Notes: generated from the letters alone by a model not told the origin. Positions 9,134-18,719 are shown, counted from the first letter of the stretch. The stretch is DNA of 64,000 bases from Glaciecola sp. UBA2563 (GCA_002340325.1 DDLV01000036.1:1-64000), one strand, 5' to 3'. Translations and numbers: made by a program.

Positions 9134-10435
9134 TTAACTGGGATTGGGTTTGTTGCGTGTATTTCGCGATTTTCCTTGTCTGCCCCTGTTGTTATTTCTA
9201 TTTTTAGGTCTGTTTGAACGCTGGTTTTTTTGATGCGAGCGCGCGCGCATTTTGGGCGCTTGAATATCATCCAGCAAGTGATTTGGATTGTAGTCCGTCA
9301 CAGGAATGTCATGCCCAATATAACTTTCAATCGCTGTTAGGTTCTGCGCATATTTTTCGCAAGCGAAGCTTATGGCGAGACCATCCTCTCCCGCTCTTCC
9401 CGTTCGTCCAATTCGATGAACATAATCTTCACAGTCGTCAGGAAGATCGTAGTTGAAAACATGCGTCACTTTTTCGATATGGATACCGCGTGCAGCAACA
9501 TCGGTAGCGACCAATATATCTAAATCACCATTGGTAAAATCGTCGAGAATACTCAGTCTTTTTTTCTGCTGAACATCACCGCTAAGTAACCCAACTCGGT
9601 GTTTGTCAGCTTTTAGCCATGCTGTAATAAATTCGCAATCATGTTTCGTATTTGCAAAAACGATAGCTTTGTCAGGCCAATCCTCTTCCATCAGGGTTAG
9701 CAATAATAAAGGTTTATCTTCGTTTGATGGATAAAATAGCTCTTCGCTAATTCGCGTATTCGTTTTGGTTTCGGGCTCTATTTGCACACTAGTCGGGTTA
9801 TTCATGTGTTCGTATGCTAGTTCTTGAACTCGCATGCTTAATGTCGCTGAGAAAAGCATGTTAAGTCGTTGGTTTGGAGGCGGCATTCGATTAAATAGAA
9901 ATCTAATGTCTTTAATGAATCCCAAATCAAACATGCGATCCGCTTCATCTAACACAGCAACCTGAATGTTTTTTAGTGTAAAAACACGCTGTTTGTAATA
10001 ATCTATAATACGTCCGGTGGTACCTATTAGGATATCCACGCCCTGTTCAAGTTGGTTGCGTTGATTTTCATAACCCTCGCCCCCATATACACATGCAGTT
10101 GTCAGGCTAGTGTGTTTTACTAAGGTTTGCGCATCGTTTTCAATTTGTATGGCTAATTCTCGGGTTGGTGCCATGATAATTGCACGTGGTCCGTTTTTGT
10201 CATTTTGTTGTTCATTCTCAAGCAGATAGTGAAATGTTGCTAACAAAAATGTCATCGTCTTACCCGTGCCTGTTTGCGCTTGACCGGATATGTCTTGTCC
10301 GGACAACAATTGCGGTAAGGCTAATTCTTGAATGGGAGTACATTGAGCATAACCGGCGTCACTTAGGGCAGTTTGAATGTCTGAGTGAATCGGTAACGAA
10401 GAAAAGAGCGTACTAGTTAAATGTGTTGTTGGCAT
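9134..10435 (-). CDS. rhlB: ATP-dependent RNA helicase RhlB (DEAD box)
   Basis: DEAD-box helicase that unwinds structured RNA for the degradosome. Motifs in order are the Q-motif region YAQCTPIQELALPQ, Walker A AQTGTGKT, PTRELA, DEAD (VLDEADRMFDLGFIKD, close to E. coli RhlB), SAT, and HRIGRTGRAG. The tail after about residue 395 is rich in Arg, Lys and Asn, consistent with RNA binding. Adjacent gppA, and the divergent trxA followed by rho, reproduce the enterobacterial arrangement. The start is the ATG at base 10435. Confidence 0.95.
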   Translation of the reverse strand: MPTTHLTSTLFSSLPIHSDIQTALSDAGYAQCTPIQELALPQLLSGQDISGQAQTGTGKTMTFLLATFHYLLENEQQNDKNGPRAIIMAPTRELAIQIENDAQTLVKHTSLTTACVYGGEGYENQRNQLEQGVDILIGTTGRIIDYYKQRVFTLKNIQVAVLDEADRMFDLGFIKDIRFLFNRMPPPNQRLNMLFSATLSMRVQELAYEHMNNPTSVQIEPETKTNTRISEELFYPSNEDKPLLLLTLMEEDWPDKAIVFANTKHDCEFITAWLKADKHRVGLLSGDVQQKKRLSILDDFTNGDLDILVATDVAARGIHIEKVTHVFNYDLPDDCEDYVHRIGRTGRAGEDGLAISFACEKYAQNLTAIESYIGHDIPVTDYNPNHLLDDIQAPKMRARSHQKNQRSNRPKNRNNNRGRQGKSRNTRNKPNPS

Positions 10436-10532
10436 AGCTTATAGCTTATCAATGCTTGCATAAAAAACGGATCCTGTATAACACTATTAGACATTATGAA
10501 TGAAAGTGTAGTTTTCTGAACTGGAGAAACAA

Positions 10533-10859
10533 ATGAGCGAAAAGATAATCGCGTTATCAGACGAAAAATTCGAAGCCGATGTTATCAATGCATCTGGTCC
10601 TGTTTTAGTTGATTTTTGGGCGGAGTGGTGTGGCCCTTGTAAAATGATTGCGCCCATTTTAGACGAAATTGCCCAGGAATACGAAGGTAAAATCACGATT
10701 GGTAAGCTAAACGTGGACGAAAACAACGAGACACCACCAAAGTATGGTATCCGTGGGATCCCGACGCTACTATTATTTAAAGATGGAGGTGTCGCTGCAA
10801 CTAAAGTCGGCGCTCTCTCAAAAACACAATTAAAAGAGTTCATTGAAGATAATATGTAA
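10533..10859 (+). CDS. trxA: Thioredoxin 1
   Basis: Cytosolic disulfide reductase that donates electrons to ribonucleotide reductase, peroxiredoxins and Met/PAPS reductases. The active site is Trp32-Cys33-Gly-Pro-Cys36, and the cis-proline segment is RGIPTLLLFKDG. The length of 108 aa is standard. The ribosome site CTGGAGAAACAA precedes ATG 10533. The gene diverges from rhlB across about 100 bp and lies upstream of rho. Confidence 0.98.
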   Translation: MSEKIIALSDEKFEADVINASGPVLVDFWAEWCGPCKMIAPILDEIAQEYEGKITIGKLNVDENNETPPKYGIRGIPTLLLFKDGGVAATKVGALSKTQLKEFIEDNM

Positions 10860-10873
10860 TTCTTGTTTTGCTT

Positions 10874-10919
10874 CAGTCGGCGACATTGCGTCGTCCGACT
10901 GCTTAAATGATATTTTTTT
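10874..10919 (+). terminator. Hairpin after trxA, probable terminator
   Basis: CAGTCGG (10874-10880) pairs with CCGACTG (10895-10901), and an inner CGAC/GTCG extends the stem. A run of seven T residues follows at 10913-10919, twelve bases after the stem, so intrinsic termination would be imperfect. The rho leader lies downstream and is about 200 bp long. Confidence 0.55.
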
Positions 10920-11121
10920 GTTAAATTTTTACAAACACTAGACGATATCCTAAATAGGTGCTAGTGTTTAGTTACTCACCAGCCTCGACCGCGTCGTCAA
11001 AAGCTCTAAACTTTTTCCACTAAGCTGTAACAAATCTGTTCAGAGCGATGGCTCCGTGTTGATGCGAATCTTTTTACATGTTTAAACCCTTACATAAACC
11101 ACATAATTAAGACCCACCGCA

Positions 11122-12387
11122 ATGAATCTAACCGAATTAAAGCAAAAACCCATCAGTGAACTCGTCGAATTAGCCGAAAAGATGGGGCTTGAAAACCTCG
11201 CCAGAGCCCGTAAACAAGACATGATTTTCTCTATTCTGAAGTCTCATGCAAAAGGTGGTGAGGACATTTTTGGCGATGGCGTCTTGGAAATTCTACAAGA
11301 TGGGTTTGGCTTTCTGCGTTCCGGTGATTCTTCTTATCTTGCTGGGCCGGACGACATTTATGTGTCGCCTAGTCAAATTAGACGTTTCAATCTGCGAACC
11401 GGCGATACAATTTCTGGCAAGATTCGACCACCCAAAGACAGTGAAAGATATTTTGCGCTGTTAAAGATACGCGAAGTTAATTTTGATAAACCTGAAAATT
11501 CGCGTAACAAGATTTTATTTGAGAACTTAACGCCATTGCACGCCAATTCACGCCTAACAATGGAGCGTGGTAACGGTTCGACTGAGGACATTACGGCGAG
11601 AGTGTTAGACTTAGCATCTCCAGTTGGTTGTGGCCAACGAGGCTTGATAGTGGCACCTCCAAAAGCGGGTAAAACCTTGCTTTTACAAAACATTGCTCAG
11701 TCGATTGCGGCCAACCATCCAGAGTGTCAGCTGATGGTGTTGCTTATTGATGAAAGACCAGAAGAAGTCACTGAAATGCAGCGACTTGTTCAGGGTGAAG
11801 TCGTTGCATCTACTTTTGATGAGCCTGCTAGTCGTCACGTTCAAGTAGCCGAAATGGTAATTGAGAAGGCAAAACGATTAGTTGAGCACAAAAAAGACGT
11901 CGTTATCTTGCTTGACTCCATCACTAGGCTAGCACGCGCTTACAACACAGTCATACCATCATCAGGTAAGGTGCTTACCGGTGGTGTAGATGCCAATGCT
12001 TTGCACAAACCAAAACGATTTTTTGGTGCTGCGAGGAACGTTGAGGAAGGTGGAAGCTTGACCATCATTGCGACTGCGTTGATTGATACCGGTTCTAAAA
12101 TGGATGAAGTCATTTACGAAGAATTTAAGGGAACGGGTAATATGGAACTGCACCTTAATCGCAAGATTGCTGAAAAACGCGTGTTCCCAGCAATCGATTT
12201 CAATCGCTCCGGTACTCGAAGAGAGGAGTTATTAACCAGTCAGGAAGAGTTGCAGAAAATGTGGATCCTACGCAAAATTGTGCATGAAATGTCAGAAGTC
12301 GATGCTATGGAATTTTTGATTAGCAAGCTTGCAATGACGAAAACCAATGATGATTTCTTCGAATCGATGCGACGCCAGAAAGGCTAA
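11122..12387 (+). CDS. rho: Transcription termination factor Rho
   Basis: Hexameric RNA-dependent ATPase/translocase that ends transcription. The N-terminal helix bundle (NLTELKQKPISELVELAEKM) is followed by the cold-shock-like RNA-binding domain (GFGFLRS...YLAGPDDIYVS). Walker A is APPKAGKTLLLQ, Walker B is VVILLDSITRLARAYN, and the Q- and R-loop regions follow. The 421-aa length is close to E. coli Rho (419 aa). A long 5' leader between trxA and rho is typical of autoregulated rho, but I cannot point to a specific site. Confidence 0.98.
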   Translation: MNLTELKQKPISELVELAEKMGLENLARARKQDMIFSILKSHAKGGEDIFGDGVLEILQDGFGFLRSGDSSYLAGPDDIYVSPSQIRRFNLRTGDTISGKIRPPKDSERYFALLKIREVNFDKPENSRNKILFENLTPLHANSRLTMERGNGSTEDITARVLDLASPVGCGQRGLIVAPPKAGKTLLLQNIAQSIAANHPECQLMVLLIDERPEEVTEMQRLVQGEVVASTFDEPASRHVQVAEMVIEKAKRLVEHKKDVVILLDSITRLARAYNTVIPSSGKVLTGGVDANALHKPKRFFGAARNVEEGGSLTIIATALIDTGSKMDEVIYEEFKGTGNMELHLNRKIAEKRVFPAIDFNRSGTRREELLTSQEELQKMWILRKIVHEMSEVDAMEFLISKLAMTKTNDDFFESMRRQKG

Positions 12388-12658
12388 CGTTAACCAATAC
12401 TTCAACTATCCTCAACATCGATTCTTGCCTCTACCGGATGCAACGAGTAGACGAAATCGGTGTTCTTGATCCTCTAACAGCCGATTCAAAAACGTCTTAT
12501 CCAGACTATTTGCGATTCCTGTGGTTCGTCGCATTTAACCTTTTTTACACAAACATGCGATTTTAATCGAATCTGGCTAAAGCGAACATCTGAATATGAC
12601 GATACTGAGGTATTGTTGAGTTCGTTGATCAACGCAATCAATCTTGATCGGAGGTAAA

Positions 12659-13021
12659 ATGAGCGAACAGACCATCTTAATTGCAGATGATTCTTTGGCC
12701 CAGCGGAAAGTATTAAGTCATGTTTTACAACAAGAGGGGATCAATGTTGTAGAAGCTGAGGACGGCAATGTGGCGATTGAAAAATATAAAGCTTATGCAC
12801 CCTGCCTTACAATATTAGACTTAGTCATGCCAAATTGCGGTGGAAAAGAGGCATTACGCAAGATAATTGAGCTTGATGCCGATGCTAATGTGATCATTGC
12901 AAGCTCACTTGGCGGAGAATCAGACGTCGAGGACTGCCTTCGTATTGGTGCAAAAAGCTATGTACAAAAACCCTATGACTTTGCCAACCTGTTGGAGCAG
13001 ATTCGCCAACAATGCGATTGA
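12659..13021 (+). CDS. Single-domain response regulator (CheY-like)
   Basis: Stand-alone receiver domain of 120 aa. The acidic pair is Asp10/Asp11, the phospho-acceptor is Asp54 in LTILDLVMP, and the conserved lysine is in SYVQKPYDF. The start is ATG 12659, because GGAGGT lies five bases upstream, and not the TTG at 12644. The next gene, 45 bp downstream, encodes a CheX-like phosphatase domain, so the pair probably forms a signal-in, dephosphorylate-out module. No histidine kinase is adjacent, so the phosphate donor is unknown. Confidence 0.92.
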   Translation: MSEQTILIADDSLAQRKVLSHVLQQEGINVVEAEDGNVAIEKYKAYAPCLTILDLVMPNCGGKEALRKIIELDADANVIIASSLGGESDVEDCLRIGAKSYVQKPYDFANLLEQIRQQCD

Positions 13022-13066
13022 TAGAGCATTGTAAAACCCATCGCAAAACATTCTTGAGATAGTAAT

Positions 13067-13924
13067 ATGATTACCAAGTTTTTTGGCCAATTTTTGTTAG
13101 AAAAAGGCATCATCGATAAACATCAGCTACTTACAGCGCTTGATGAGCAGCGCGCGCAATCACCACTTCTTGGTGAACTAGCGGTAGAGATGGGATTGTT
13201 AACCAAGGCGCAAGCGAAAACGCTAAATGCGGCGCAGATGAAGGAAGACAAGCGATTCGGCGATTTAGCAATAGAGAAAGAGTTGCTCACTGACGCGCAG
13301 GTTAATGAGCTTTTAGAGAATCAACGAAAAAAGAGACCTTACATTGGGCAGGTGTTGGTGCGACTAGGTTTTTTGACAGATGAACAAGTCACACAATTGC
13401 TTGCTGAACACGGCAAGGATCGCGATACCAATACTCAACACATAAATACTGAAGTCGATAGTTGTTTCGCGCCAAAGCTAGCGCACAGAATTATTGACGT
13501 ATTCCCTAAGATATATCAACGCGTATGCAAGCGAGCGATAGCCTTGCACAGCATACATTCGAGTGCAGACGCACAATCAGCCGCGCAGCCACGATGGCAA
13601 CAAAACATCACGCTTAACCAGCGCAACAGTTTGCTGAGTCTTTCATTGCTATGTTCCCAACAAAATGCTCTGCAAATAGGTAGCGCATTTATGAATATGC
13701 CTTTGCAAGAATTCGATGAACTTAGTATCGATGCAGTTAATGAGTTTTTAAACACCTTTACTGGCCACGTTTATTTCCATGCCGAGGAAAACATTGATTC
13801 TAGTGCCATTTCTCCGCCAACTTTCATGCCCACTAATGAATTAGCAGCTAACGAAACACTTATAATGCGCTTTGATGGTGGCGATTGTCGTTGCGATATT
13901 GTTGTAGAACTTAGAGACAAATAA
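13067..13924 (+). CDS. MshEN-like repeats fused to CheX-type phosphatase domain
   Basis: Two-part protein of 285 aa. Residues 4-116 hold four tandem repeats of about 28 residues, each with pattern G-x-x-L/A-x-x-x-x-x-L/I-x-x-x-Q: FGQFLLEKGIIDKHQ, LGELAVEMGLLTKAQ, FGDLAIEKELLTDAQ and IGQVLVRLGFLTDEQ. This matches the N-domain of GspE/MshE ATPases, some of which bind cyclic di-GMP, although the leading Arg of the binding motif is mostly missing. Residues 130-285 resemble CheX, and the phosphatase signature E-x-x-N is Glu226-Phe-Leu-Asn229 in NEFLNTFTGH. The inferred role is to dephosphorylate the receiver encoded just upstream under control of the N-terminal repeats. Confidence 0.75.
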   Translation: MITKFFGQFLLEKGIIDKHQLLTALDEQRAQSPLLGELAVEMGLLTKAQAKTLNAAQMKEDKRFGDLAIEKELLTDAQVNELLENQRKKRPYIGQVLVRLGFLTDEQVTQLLAEHGKDRDTNTQHINTEVDSCFAPKLAHRIIDVFPKIYQRVCKRAIALHSIHSSADAQSAAQPRWQQNITLNQRNSLLSLSLLCSQQNALQIGSAFMNMPLQEFDELSIDAVNEFLNTFTGHVYFHAEENIDSSAISPPTFMPTNELAANETLIMRFDGGDCRCDIVVELRDK

Positions 13925-13941
13925 AAGTATTGTAATTTACT

Positions 13942-13970
13942 CTCGCTGGAATAGAACTAGCGAGGTTTTT
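13942..13970 (+). terminator. Rho-independent terminator
   Basis: CTCGCTGG and CTAGCGAG form an eight-pair stem (one G-U) with loop AATAGAA, directly followed by GTTTTTA. It ends the receiver/CheX transcription unit and precedes the convergent diguanylate cyclase gene. Confidence 0.8.
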
Positions 13971-14009
13971 ACCCCCAATTTTTACAAATAACACTCAAAA
14001 TCATCATTT

Positions 14010-15056
14010 TTATTGAGATACGGATTTGAATCTCAGATTAGTGTCTACGATTTTATTGCGGCCGGAATTTTTCGCCACATAAAGGTTTTGGTCTGCTGTT
14101 TTGATTGCATCGTACAATTCTGTTTTTTCATCAATGCAGGCTGCTCCAATACTCAACGTAATTTCTTTGTTTACTAATTCGAAAAGCGCAGCATCTTTTT
14201 GAACTCTTTTAGAAATAGATGATGCCTTTTGAACAGCCTGTTCTAACGAGCAGTTTTTTAAGATTAACAGAAATTCTTCGCCTCCCCATCGTATCGCCAA
14301 ATCATTATCTCTCACTTCACTTTTGATGATTTCCGACACAGCTATAAGAACTTTATCACCTGTATCATGACCATATTCATCGTTCACTAGCTTGAAGAAG
14401 TCGATATCAACAAGTAATACGGTAGCCGTTACTTTACCAAGTTTTGCAACGCGCTTTTCTTTAACGACGCTTCTGTTATAGAGACCTGTTAGCTCGTCCG
14501 TTATCGATTGACGACGAAGCACTTTTTTTGTGTTTTCTTGGATCTTCACAAACGTTAGTGTCAATACACACAGCGCTAAACTTGACGCAATATATCGAGT
14601 TGATTCGGTAATAGTGTAATCAACAAGAAAATCGTGATTGTTGGGTATCAGCATAAGATAAAATGCCGAAGTTACAAAAATACTACAAAAAATACAACCC
14701 AACTTAAAGGGTAAAATCGCGACAGAAATAGTTAGAAGAGAGTAAGTCCACAAGATCCCAGTTTTTTCGATACCCCCGTGTCCGATAAGCATCAAGATCA
14801 GAAAACCACAAAGAACAGAGAGATTGAATATAGACAGTCTGCTATATCGGGAGAAAATCAATGTGATATTGCCAATACCGATAAAAGCAGTAATAAGGAC
14901 ATAAGATGCAAGGACATACTGGCTATTAAACAGCGCATTTAAACCGAAAAATGAAAGGAAAAACATACCAACTATGCTCATCAACATAGTAAGTAATAGC
15001 TGAAAATCGTTTCTTAGCTTCTTACTTATTGTCTTTATCATGATGTTGATAGGCAC
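14010..15056 (-). CDS. Membrane diguanylate cyclase (GGDEF)
   Basis: Inner-membrane enzyme predicted to make cyclic di-GMP from two GTP. The first 170 residues form about six hydrophobic segments with short loops, so sensing is probably within the membrane. The GGDEF domain runs from about residue 182 (SITDELTGLYNR) to 340, with the active-site signature GGEEF in RWGGEEFLLIL and the substrate motif DIDFFKLVNDEYGHDTGD. No I-site RxxD is evident immediately upstream of GGEEF. It converges with the receiver/CheX-MshEN pair, which could respond to its product. Confidence 0.9.
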   Translation of the reverse strand: MPINIMIKTISKKLRNDFQLLLTMLMSIVGMFFLSFFGLNALFNSQYVLASYVLITAFIGIGNITLIFSRYSRLSIFNLSVLCGFLILMLIGHGGIEKTGILWTYSLLTISVAILPFKLGCIFCSIFVTSAFYLMLIPNNHDFLVDYTITESTRYIASSLALCVLTLTFVKIQENTKKVLRRQSITDELTGLYNRSVVKEKRVAKLGKVTATVLLVDIDFFKLVNDEYGHDTGDKVLIAVSEIIKSEVRDNDLAIRWGGEEFLLILKNCSLEQAVQKASSISKRVQKDAALFELVNKEITLSIGAACIDEKTELYDAIKTADQNLYVAKNSGRNKIVDTNLRFKSVSQ

Positions 15057-15111
15057 TTTTCGTTTGTTTAAGAAGCGACTGGACAGCTAAATGCATAAAT
15101 GCCTTTATCCA

Positions 15112-16320
15112 CTAGTGCGCCCTCGCTTGAAGAGCACATGCGAGGTCTCGACCACCAATATTCACCACAGGTGCTCTGGCTGACCTACGCCTAACCGGGT
15201 CGTAAATATCGATTTCTCTTTCAACGCTATATTCTGTTTTACACGTTAAATCGATAAGTGACATTTCTTTTGTTGTATTGTCAGCCGCTACCACTTGCTG
15301 TTGGTCGTGAAATGCAATGTCAGCGCTCATTTTTTCATCAAAGACTGATATGTCAGGTACGATGCCTCGTTGATGGTAGCTTGTACCGTCTGGTAAAAAG
15401 ATCTTTCCAATCGTAATGAATAACGTTTCATCAGAAAATGAAGCATTGTTTATTTGTTTTTGTATTTGTCCGCTTGCTTTACCGTTTGTCGTCTGACCTA
15501 TAACGGTTGCATCTACCAATTGTTGTAACGCACCTGCAATTAACTCTGCCGATGATGCCGTTTGATGATCCACCAAAACGCTAATAGGTAGATTGGTTAT
15601 AGGTGCATGAAAACTCTCTATCATGCGAATTTGAGGTTTTGAAGCAGATGGATTTCGGCGCTGGAAGCTACCTAACGTTTCCTCATTGGAAAATAAGTCA
15701 ACAATGGTATAGGCAGCTTCTAAATTCCCGCCCGTATTGCCCCGTAAATCGAGCACGATATGATTAAGGCGCTTACCGAGCTCATCCGCACTTTTATTGA
15801 AGAACGTTAATATTTTTTGCGGTGTCTCTGGCGTGATTGAATTTACCTTAATCAGCACCGTGTTGTTTTCTACGACGATACCATAGGTGCCTTTTTTGGC
15901 GTTTTTAAACAGTGCTTTATCTTGTTCGGTCTGGAATTTTGTATAGGGGTCCAGTGTTGATAAAATACTATTTGCGTGACGAATTAACAGATTCGGGTGT
16001 GTCTCTGATGTGGCGTCTAATAAATCAATTTCAGATGCTTGTTTTGGCATGATTTGTTTAAGTGAGATTTGACCAAGCAAATCATCATGATTTGGAAACC
16101 CAAAGTGACTGTCTGCGACAAGTTTTAAGATTTCTTGGAGGTCTTCAAATTGGCGTTTAATGACAGCAATTTGCTGTTCGCTATATTGTTGTTTTAGTTG
16201 TGCCGGCAGTCTTTGCCACTGTTCTTCAAAATGATTGTTTTTGGTCAAGTGTAGTAAAAGCAAACATGCGCTCGCAGCCAAGTATAAAGCGATGAATAAA
16301 AAGCTAGATTTTTGTGCCAT
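15112..16320 (-). CDS. S41-family peptidase-like protein, membrane anchored
   Basis: C-terminal processing protease relative without an obvious PDZ domain. An N-terminal hydrophobic segment (residues 6-23) anchors it or serves as a signal. The S41 core includes HIVLDLRGNTGGNLEAAY. The likely nucleophile lies in HQTASSAELIAGAL (S-x-A-E pattern) and the likely general-base Lys in IGQTTNGKASGQIQ. The strand DGTSYHQRGIVPDI is typical of the family. The 402-aa length is within the family's range. The substrate is unknown. It is a single gene, oriented away from purE. Confidence 0.82.
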   Translation of the reverse strand: MAQKSSFLFIALYLAASACLLLLHLTKNNHFEEQWQRLPAQLKQQYSEQQIAVIKRQFEDLQEILKLVADSHFGFPNHDDLLGQISLKQIMPKQASEIDLLDATSETHPNLLIRHANSILSTLDPYTKFQTEQDKALFKNAKKGTYGIVVENNTVLIKVNSITPETPQKILTFFNKSADELGKRLNHIVLDLRGNTGGNLEAAYTIVDLFSNEETLGSFQRRNPSASKPQIRMIESFHAPITNLPISVLVDHQTASSAELIAGALQQLVDATVIGQTTNGKASGQIQKQINNASFSDETLFITIGKIFLPDGTSYHQRGIVPDISVFDEKMSADIAFHDQQQVVAADNTTKEMSLIDLTCKTEYSVEREIDIYDPVRRRSARAPVVNIGGRDLACALQARAH

Positions 16321-16559
16321 CGACGCGCCTCGCCGTTGTTGCTTCTTTTTGTGTTGAACACTATATCGGCAAAATTGACGGTTATTGTAGGTTTAACCGT
16401 TGATTGCTAATTCAGCTTGATTTACGAGAGTAGATGGGCATAAACGCGTTAAATTACTCGCGCTTGATCACTGATTAATTTATAATCCAGCGCTTTCTGT
16501 AAAGCGTGTAGGGCTGTTAAATAGCAATATTTAACACAGTTCTGCTGATTTATTACTAA

Positions 16560-17060
16560 ATGAGTATATCTATGTCGCAAGTCGCTATCGTTATGGGGTC
16601 AACATCGGACTGGCCAACGATGCAAGAAGCAGCAAAAATGCTTCAGGCACTGGGGGTGTCTTATAAAGCCGAGGTGGTTTCGGCGCATCGCACACCGAAC
16701 AAGTTGGTCGAATTTGCACAATCAGCTGATGCAAATGGATACAAGGTAATCATTGCCGGCGCAGGAGGAGCTGCACACTTACCCGGCATGATAGCAGCTC
16801 ATACACACCTGCCTGTTTTTGGTTGTCCCGTGAAGTCTAGTCAACTCAATGGGATTGACAGTCTACTTTCAATCGTACAAATGCCTAAAGGCGTTGCAGT
16901 TGGAACACTTGCGATTGGCGCAGCGGGAGCGGCGAACGCAGGCTTGCTTGCAGCCCAAGTCATTGCCTTAAACGACGCTTCTGTGAAACAAAATGTCATT
17001 GCATACCGTCAGCAACAAACCGAAAAAGTACTTGAAAATCAACACTTGGAGCTTGAATGA
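16560..17060 (+). CDS. purE: N5-carboxyaminoimidazole ribonucleotide mutase PurE
   Basis: Class I PurE converts N5-CAIR to CAIR in purine synthesis. Diagnostic stretches are IVMGSTSDWPTM, VVSAHRTPNKL, IIAGAGGAAHLPGM and PVKSSQLNGIDSLLSIVQMP. The length of 166 aa is typical. The start may be ATG 16560 or the in-frame ATG 16572. An 8-bp hairpin (GTTAAATA/TATTTAAC, 16516-16535) lies in the leader, but I see no canonical PurR box. The stop overlaps the purK start by four bases (ATGA), which implies coupling. Confidence 0.96.
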   Translation: MSISMSQVAIVMGSTSDWPTMQEAAKMLQALGVSYKAEVVSAHRTPNKLVEFAQSADANGYKVIIAGAGGAAHLPGMIAAHTHLPVFGCPVKSSQLNGIDSLLSIVQMPKGVAVGTLAIGAAGAANAGLLAAQVIALNDASVKQNVIAYRQQQTEKVLENQHLELE

Positions 17061-18196
17061 AACTCTTAGTCTTCGGTGCGGGGCAGCTCGCACAGATGAT
17101 GTATTTAGCTGGGATTCCATTAGGTGTGCAAGTGCAAGCCGTTGATGTCAATACTGGTAACGTTGTACATCCAGTCAGCAAACAAGACATGAATAAAAAG
17201 TTGCAAGATGCATTTGACGAAGCAGCTGCCATTACAGCTGAGTTTGAGCATGTGCCAGAAGACCTGCTTCTGCAAGCAGAAGAAACAGGAAAACTCCTGC
17301 CAAGTTCTGCCACCATCTTAACAGGCGCCGACCGAGTAAGAGAAAAGCTGCTGTTGAATAAAGCAGGTGTTTTGACTGCAGATTATGTGGTCATTGATGA
17401 TCTAATAAAAATACAGGATTGCATCAATACACTTGGCGAGCGCATTATATTTAAAGCCAGCCGCGATGGCTATGATGGGTATGGGCAGTGGCGTGTTTCA
17501 GACAGACAGCAAATGTCAGCGCTAGAAGAAACCTTTTCCACACTCGACCTTAAGTCAGTACCAATACTCGCAGAAAAGATGATTGATTTTGATCGCGAGC
17601 TATCCGTTATTGGTGCAAGGAAAGCGAATGGAGAAAGTCATATTTTTAGCATGGCTGAAAATTTACACCACCAGGGGCAACTACAGGTCAGTATTGCTCC
17701 AGCGCCAGACCTAACCGAAGAACTTCAATTACTAGCTGAAAGCATATTTGTTAAAATTGCCGATGCGCTAGACTACGTCGGCGTTTTAGCTGTTGAACTG
17801 TTCCAGGTAGATGGGCGACTCCTTGTAAATGAAATTGCACCAAGAGTACATAACTCAGGCCATTGGACACAAAATGGAGCCGAAACATCACAGTTTGAGC
17901 AGCATATTAGGGCAGTTTTGGATCTGCCATTAGGTGATTCCCAAGTTAACAGGCCGACGGTGATGATCAACATTATCGGATGCACTTCTTTCAGTCGTGA
18001 ACTTATTAGTATCCCTGGTTGTCATTTACACTGGTATGGGAAATCTGTGCGAGAAAAACGCAAAATGGGGCATATCAACATCACAGCTGATAGCTTCGCA
18101 GAACTTGGCGAGAAAGTGGGGAAATTGATAACGTATCTTCCGGTAGAGCATTTTCCTCTGGTATCAAAACAGGTATCTAGATTAAAAACACTTTAG
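17057..18196 (+). CDS. purK: N5-carboxyaminoimidazole ribonucleotide synthase PurK
   Basis: ATP-grasp enzyme that carboxylates AIR with bicarbonate to give N5-CAIR, the PurE substrate. The N-terminal Rossmann-like region has VFGAGQLAQMM. The ATP-grasp core includes IIFKASRDGYDGYGQW, and the metal/phosphate-binding segment is LLVNEIAPRVHNSGHWT. The length of 379 aa is typical. It is translationally coupled to purE through the ATGA overlap. Confidence 0.96.
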   Translation: MKLLVFGAGQLAQMMYLAGIPLGVQVQAVDVNTGNVVHPVSKQDMNKKLQDAFDEAAAITAEFEHVPEDLLLQAEETGKLLPSSATILTGADRVREKLLLNKAGVLTADYVVIDDLIKIQDCINTLGERIIFKASRDGYDGYGQWRVSDRQQMSALEETFSTLDLKSVPILAEKMIDFDRELSVIGARKANGESHIFSMAENLHHQGQLQVSIAPAPDLTEELQLLAESIFVKIADALDYVGVLAVELFQVDGRLLVNEIAPRVHNSGHWTQNGAETSQFEQHIRAVLDLPLGDSQVNRPTVMINIIGCTSFSRELISIPGCHLHWYGKSVREKRKMGHINITADSFAELGEKVGKLITYLPVEHFPLVSKQVSRLKTL

Positions 18197-18215
18197 TCAC
18201 AAGGGTTAATCAATC

Positions 18216-18719
18216 ATGTTAAAAACTCACAAACGAAATCTTCTTCAGGCGCTAGGCATTGTCGCTATTTTTCTCGGCCTTTCATTCGTCGTCTCCGCCG
18301 AGCATCATAAGAAAACAGAACAGGATGCCCAAGCTGCAGACGAGCATGGCATTTCAATTCAAAACGCCTGGGCAAGAGCGACGTTTGCAATGGCAAAAAC
18401 AGGCGCAGGTTATTTTAATTTGACGAATAATGGTGGTGAGGACGTTGTCCTGTTGTCCGCATCGGTATCAGAAACGGTCGCTGGTATGGTTGAACTTCAT
18501 GAAACCGTAATGATGAATGATATGATGCAGATGCGTGAACTCGAAGCTGGTGTGCCAATATCAGCAGGAGATACCGTCGCATTTGAACCGGGTGGTAAGC
18601 ACATTATGTTCATGGGTTTGACTAAGGGACTTGATGCCGGTGAAGAATTTGATGTGGTGCTGACTTTTTCGGATGACACAGCAAAAACGGTAAAATTTGA
18701 GGTGAAAGACGCTCGTTAA
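18216..18719 (+). CDS. Periplasmic copper chaperone PCu(A)C
   Basis: Small exported copper(I)-binding protein that delivers copper to cytochrome c oxidase (DUF461 family). A signal peptide (residues 1-29, ending near VSAEH) precedes a cupredoxin-like domain that begins at ISIQNAWARATFAMAKTGAGYF. The copper ligands H-x(10ish)-M and H-x-M are visible in ELHETVMMNDMMQM and GKHIMFMG. A His-rich stretch just after the signal (AEHHKKTEQD) could add metal sites. It is separated from purK by 19 bp. No copper-regulated site was identified. Confidence 0.88.
   Translation: MLKTHKRNLLQALGIVAIFLGLSFVVSAEHHKKTEQDAQAADEHGISIQNAWARATFAMAKTGAGYFNLTNNGGEDVVLLSASVSETVAGMVELHETVMMNDMMQMRELEAGVPISAGDTVAFEPGGKHIMFMGLTKGLDAGEEFDVVLTFSDDTAKTVKFEVKDAR

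Noticed and set aside
16516..16535. Hairpin before purE as a riboswitch or attenuator
   Set aside because: Only an 8-bp A+T-rich stem is present. No aptamer core, anti-terminator or U-run is visible, and no PurR box was found.
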